NCBI GenBank assembly: GCA_027315455.1
Contig: DAHUXZ010000012.1
Location: forward strand, 1-53,925
Direction: 5' to 3'
DNA: 53,925 nt
From: Thermoplasmata archaeon
Lineage (GTDB): Archaea > Thermoplasmatota > Thermoplasmata > Lutacidiplasmatales > UBA184
The notes beneath the pieces are model-generated. The model ran no database searches, was not told the origin of the DNA, and worked only from the letters and a program-made list of their open reading frames with translations. A program made the translations under genes and the position numbers. This document shows, one piece after another, positions 51,605-53,925 of this stretch. The first letter of the stretch is position 1, and each line of letters starts with the position of its first letter.

Positions 51605-52326
51605 CGGCAACGGCGGGCGACGCGCCCGAATCGGCGGAGCCCCGCGACTGCATCAAGTACACTTTCCTTCACCTCCGTCCCGAGTGGAGACGCCTGCCGG
51701 CGGAGGAGCGGCGCCGCGGGCGCGCGGCGTTCGTTGGGGTCCTCGAACGCCCGCCGTCGGGGCTCCTTCTGCGGACCTACTCGCTCGTCGGCACCAAGGC
51801 CGGCGTCGAGATGCTCGTCTGGTCGATCGCGCCGGCCCTCGAGGCGATCCAGGAGCTCCACGCCCGCCTGATGGGGACCCCGCTCGGCGGCTACCTCGAC
51901 GTCCCCCACTCGTACCTCGGCCTCGCGCGGAGGTCGGAGTACCTCGGAGAGCACGCGCACGGCGGGGAAGGGGAGTCGGGGCGGCGACGCCCGTTCGACC
52001 GGCCGTATCTGTTCGTGTACCCGTTCGTCAAGCGGCGCGAGTGGTACGGCCTCCCGTTCGAGGAGCGCCGGCGGATCATGGGGGAGCACTTCCGCGTCGG
52101 CCACCGCTTCCCGCGCGTGCAGATCCACACCGGCTACTCCTTCGGGATCGACGACGCCGAGTTCATCCTCGCGTTCGAGGGAGACTCTCCGGCGGAGTTC
52201 ATGGAGCTGGTCGAGGCGCTGCGGCCGAGCGAGGCGAGCCGCTACACCCAGCTCGAGACGCCGATCTTCACGGCCCTGAAGGCCGCCCCGGCCCGCATGG
52301 TCGAGCTGGCCGAGGGGATCCCGTGA
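51601..52326 (+). CDS. hemQ: HemQ-like coproheme decarboxylase (chlorite-dismutase fold)
   Basis: 241 residues. Member of the chlorite dismutase/HemQ family, which converts coproheme to haem b. Family signatures: RPYLFVYPFVKRREWYGLPFEERRRIMGEHF, the proximal-His region RVQIHTGYSFGIDDAEFILAFEGD and EASRYTQLETPIFTAL. Its place between hemB and hemL in a haem operon argues for the haem role rather than chlorite detoxification. Implies a coproporphyrin-dependent route; the coproporphyrinogen oxidase and ferrochelatase genes are not in the window. ATG overlaps the hemB stop. Confidence 0.9.
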   Translation: MTATAGDAPESAEPRDCIKYTFLHLRPEWRRLPAEERRRGRAAFVGVLERPPSGLLLRTYSLVGTKAGVEMLVWSIAPALEAIQELHARLMGTPLGGYLDVPHSYLGLARRSEYLGEHAHGGEGESGRRRPFDRPYLFVYPFVKRREWYGLPFEERRRIMGEHFRVGHRFPRVQIHTGYSFGIDDAEFILAFEGDSPAEFMELVEALRPSEASRYTQLETPIFTALKAAPARMVELAEGIP

Positions 52327-53636
52327 CGGTCGGGGGCGCGGGGCCCCGCTCCCGGTCCCTCTTCCGCACCGCGCGGGGGGTCCTGCCGGGCGGCGTCGAC
52401 TCCCCCGTCCGCTCCTTCGCCGCCGTGGGGGGCACCCCGGTCTTCTTCCGGGAGGGGCGGGGGGCCTACCTGACCGACGTGGACGGCCGTCGTTACCTCG
52501 ACCTGGTCGGGTCGTGGGGGGCGAACCTCCTCGGCAACGCCCCCACGACGGTCGTCGCCGCCGTGCGCCGCGCCGCCGGCGCGGGTCTCTCGTTCGGTGC
52601 CCCGTCGCCGCTCGAGCACGCGTTCGCGGCCGAGATCCGCCGCGCTGTCCCGGTCCTCGAACGCCTCCGATTCGTCAGCAGCGGGACCGAGGCGACGATG
52701 TCGGCGATCCGGGTCGCCCGGGGCGCTACCGGCCGCTCGAGGATCATCATGTTCGCCGGCGGCTACCACGGCCACTCCGATGCCCTCCTCGCGCGGGCCG
52801 GCTCGGGGGTCGGCACCCAGTCGCTTCCGGGGTCGGCCGGCGTGCCGCCCTCCGTCGTCCGCGACACGGCGGTCGTCCCCTACAACGACCTCGAGGCGGT
52901 CCGCGCGACGTTCGACGCCGACCCCGAGGGGATCGCGGCCGTCATCGTCGAGCCGGTCGCGGCGAACATGGGGCTCGTCCCACCGGCCCCCGGATTCCTG
53001 CCCGGTCTCGAGCGGGCCGCGCACCGTTCTGGGGCGCTCCTCATCGCCGACGAGGTGATCACCGGGTTCCGCCTGCGGCGGGGGGGCGCGTACGCGGATC
53101 TCGGCTTCCGCCCGGACCTCCTGACGCTCGGCAAGGTGATCGGCGGAGGCGTGCCGATCGGTGCCTTCGGAGGTCGGCGGGAGCTCCTCGAGACCGTCGC
53201 CCCGCTGGGTCCCGTGTACCAGGCCGGGACCCTCGCCGGCAATCCGCTCGCCATGGCCGCCGGCCGCGCCGTCCTGGACGCCCTCACCCCGGCCCGGTAC
53301 ACCCGCCTCGAGCGGACGAGCGCGCGGCTCGAGCGGGAGCTCGTCACGCTGGCGGGCGAGGAGGGGGTCGAGGAGGTGGCGGTCCAGCGCGTGGGCTCGC
53401 TCCTCGGCGTCTTCTTCGCCCCGCGTCCCGTGACGGACTTCGCGACGGCTCAACGGTCCGACCGGAGGCGGTACGCCGCCTACTTCCACGCGGCGCTCCG
53501 GGGCGGGGTCTACCTGCCGCCCTCCCCCCTCGAGACGGCCTTCGTGTCGATGGCGACGACGCCGGCGGACCTCGCGGCGGCCGCCCCCGCGCTCCGCGGG
53601 GCGCTCCGTGCCGCGGGCAGGAGGACGGCAAGTTGA
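52323..53636 (+). CDS. hemL: glutamate-1-semialdehyde 2,1-aminomutase
   Basis: 437 residues, PLP-dependent. Converts glutamate-1-semialdehyde to 5-aminolevulinate. Motifs: LPGGVDSPVRSFAAVGG, VGSWGANLLGN, FVSSGTEATMSAIRVARGATGR, MFAGGYHGHSDALLA, IADEVITGFR and the PLP lysine in LTLGKVIGGGVPIGAFGG. The GTG start overlaps the hemQ stop (GTGA); the stop overlaps the hemE TTG. Confidence 0.95.
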   Translation: MTVGGAGPRSRSLFRTARGVLPGGVDSPVRSFAAVGGTPVFFREGRGAYLTDVDGRRYLDLVGSWGANLLGNAPTTVVAAVRRAAGAGLSFGAPSPLEHAFAAEIRRAVPVLERLRFVSSGTEATMSAIRVARGATGRSRIIMFAGGYHGHSDALLARAGSGVGTQSLPGSAGVPPSVVRDTAVVPYNDLEAVRATFDADPEGIAAVIVEPVAANMGLVPPAPGFLPGLERAAHRSGALLIADEVITGFRLRRGGAYADLGFRPDLLTLGKVIGGGVPIGAFGGRRELLETVAPLGPVYQAGTLAGNPLAMAAGRAVLDALTPARYTRLERTSARLERELVTLAGEEGVEEVAVQRVGSLLGVFFAPRPVTDFATAQRSDRRRYAAYFHAALRGGVYLPPSPLETAFVSMATTPADLAAAAPALRGALRAAGRRTAS

Positions 53637-53925
53637 CGGTGCGCGATCGCCTCGTGCGGGCCCTCCGGGGAGAGCCGACGGACACGACGCCCATCTGGCT
53701 GATGCGCCAGGCGGGGCGGTATCTTCCCGGGTACCGGGCGATGCGGGAACGGCGTTCGATCCTCGAGGTCGCGACGACCCCGGCGCTCGCCGCGGAGGTG
53801 ACGCTCGAGCCCCTCCGGCGCTTCGATGTCGATGCGGCGGTGGTCTTCGCCGACATCTCCCTGCCGTTCGCCGGCCTGGGGGTCGAGTTCCGCATCGACC
53901 CCGGGGTCGGGCCCGTCGTCCCGCA
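53633..53925 (+). CDS. hemE: uroporphyrinogen decarboxylase, cut by the window edge
   Basis: First 97 residues only. N-terminal signature PIWLMRQAGRYLPGYRAMRERRSILE (about 21-46) and DAAVVFADISLPFAGLGVEF identify HemE, which decarboxylates uroporphyrinogen III to coproporphyrinogen III. TTG 53633 overlaps the hemL stop (TTGA) and has GGAGG about 8 bases upstream; GTG 53639 is the alternative. The remaining 240 or so residues lie to the right. Confidence 0.92.
   Translation, partial: MTVRDRLVRALRGEPTDTTPIWLMRQAGRYLPGYRAMRERRSILEVATTPALAAEVTLEPLRRFDVDAAVVFADISLPFAGLGVEFRIDPGVGPVVP

Noticed and set aside
51601-52326. Chlorite dismutase rather than HemQ
   Set aside because: The gene is embedded between hemB and hemL in an overlapping haem operon, which points to coproheme decarboxylase.

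Overview
The window looks like chromosomal DNA from a GC-rich archaeon, most likely a Thermoplasmatota lineage (inference; no rRNA or ribosomal gene is present to fix the taxonomy). The case for archaea rests on leaderless-type promoters, with a TATA-like box 22-34 bases before the start codon at many genes. It also rests on an archaeal-type pilin signal, an A/V-type ATPase subunit a, an MthK-like K+ channel, large Kelch/PKD/beta-helix surface proteins with C-terminal membrane anchors, and Hdr-type flavoprotein complexes. No phage, IS element, CRISPR array, rRNA or tRNA was recognised.

Layout. 1-563 is less GC-rich and holds no convincing gene. 564-3540 is a metal-transport block: an NRAMP-type transporter, a one-helix small protein, and a PRC-barrel/MgtE_N/CBS protein. 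3726-11210 is the most striking locus: dsrE2, then tusA, an MvhD-like subunit, an HdrA with a complete GltD-type NAD(P)H module inserted, a second HdrA, a small winged-helix protein, hdrC and hdrB. From tusA to hdrC the genes abut or overlap. I read it as a sulfur-carrier-linked, NAD(P)H-coupled heterodisulfide-reductase-like complex. It is not canonical, because the MvhD-like subunit lacks its first cysteine motif and HdrB lacks its first CCG motif. 11.2-17.1 kb holds small membrane proteins, a CBS protein, an O-methyltransferase, AsnA and a SAM methyltransferase. 17.2-26.0 kb is a surface-protein island: Kelch/PKD, beta-helix, and anchored glycoprotein-like.

26-31.5 kb carries a K+ channel, a stand-alone GltD-like oxidoreductase, a divergent pair (one a type IV pilin-like protein) sharing one TATA box, a uridine phosphorylase and a small basic protein. 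31.5-35.3 kb carries a cyclic-nucleotide-binding protein next to a 1102-residue class III nucleotidyl cyclase/ATPase/helical-repeat protein with all catalytic residues: a possible cAMP circuit in an archaeon. 35.4-45.9 kb holds two universal stress proteins, DeoC, an FMN-dependent 2-hydroxyacid dehydrogenase, a secreted phosphoesterase, membrane proteins, a GNAT acetyltransferase and another Kelch/PKD protein. 45.9-53.9 kb has an orphan ATPase subunit a and a tightly overlapping haem operon hemA-C-D-B-Q-L-E, cut by the right edge.

How it fits together. The hdr locus suggests thiol/persulfide redox chemistry coupled to NAD(P)H. The hem operon feeds haem through glutamyl-tRNA and, given HemQ, probably the coproporphyrin route. 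Uridine phosphorylase and DeoC suggest nucleoside catabolism. The surface proteins and pilin suggest a heavily decorated cell envelope.
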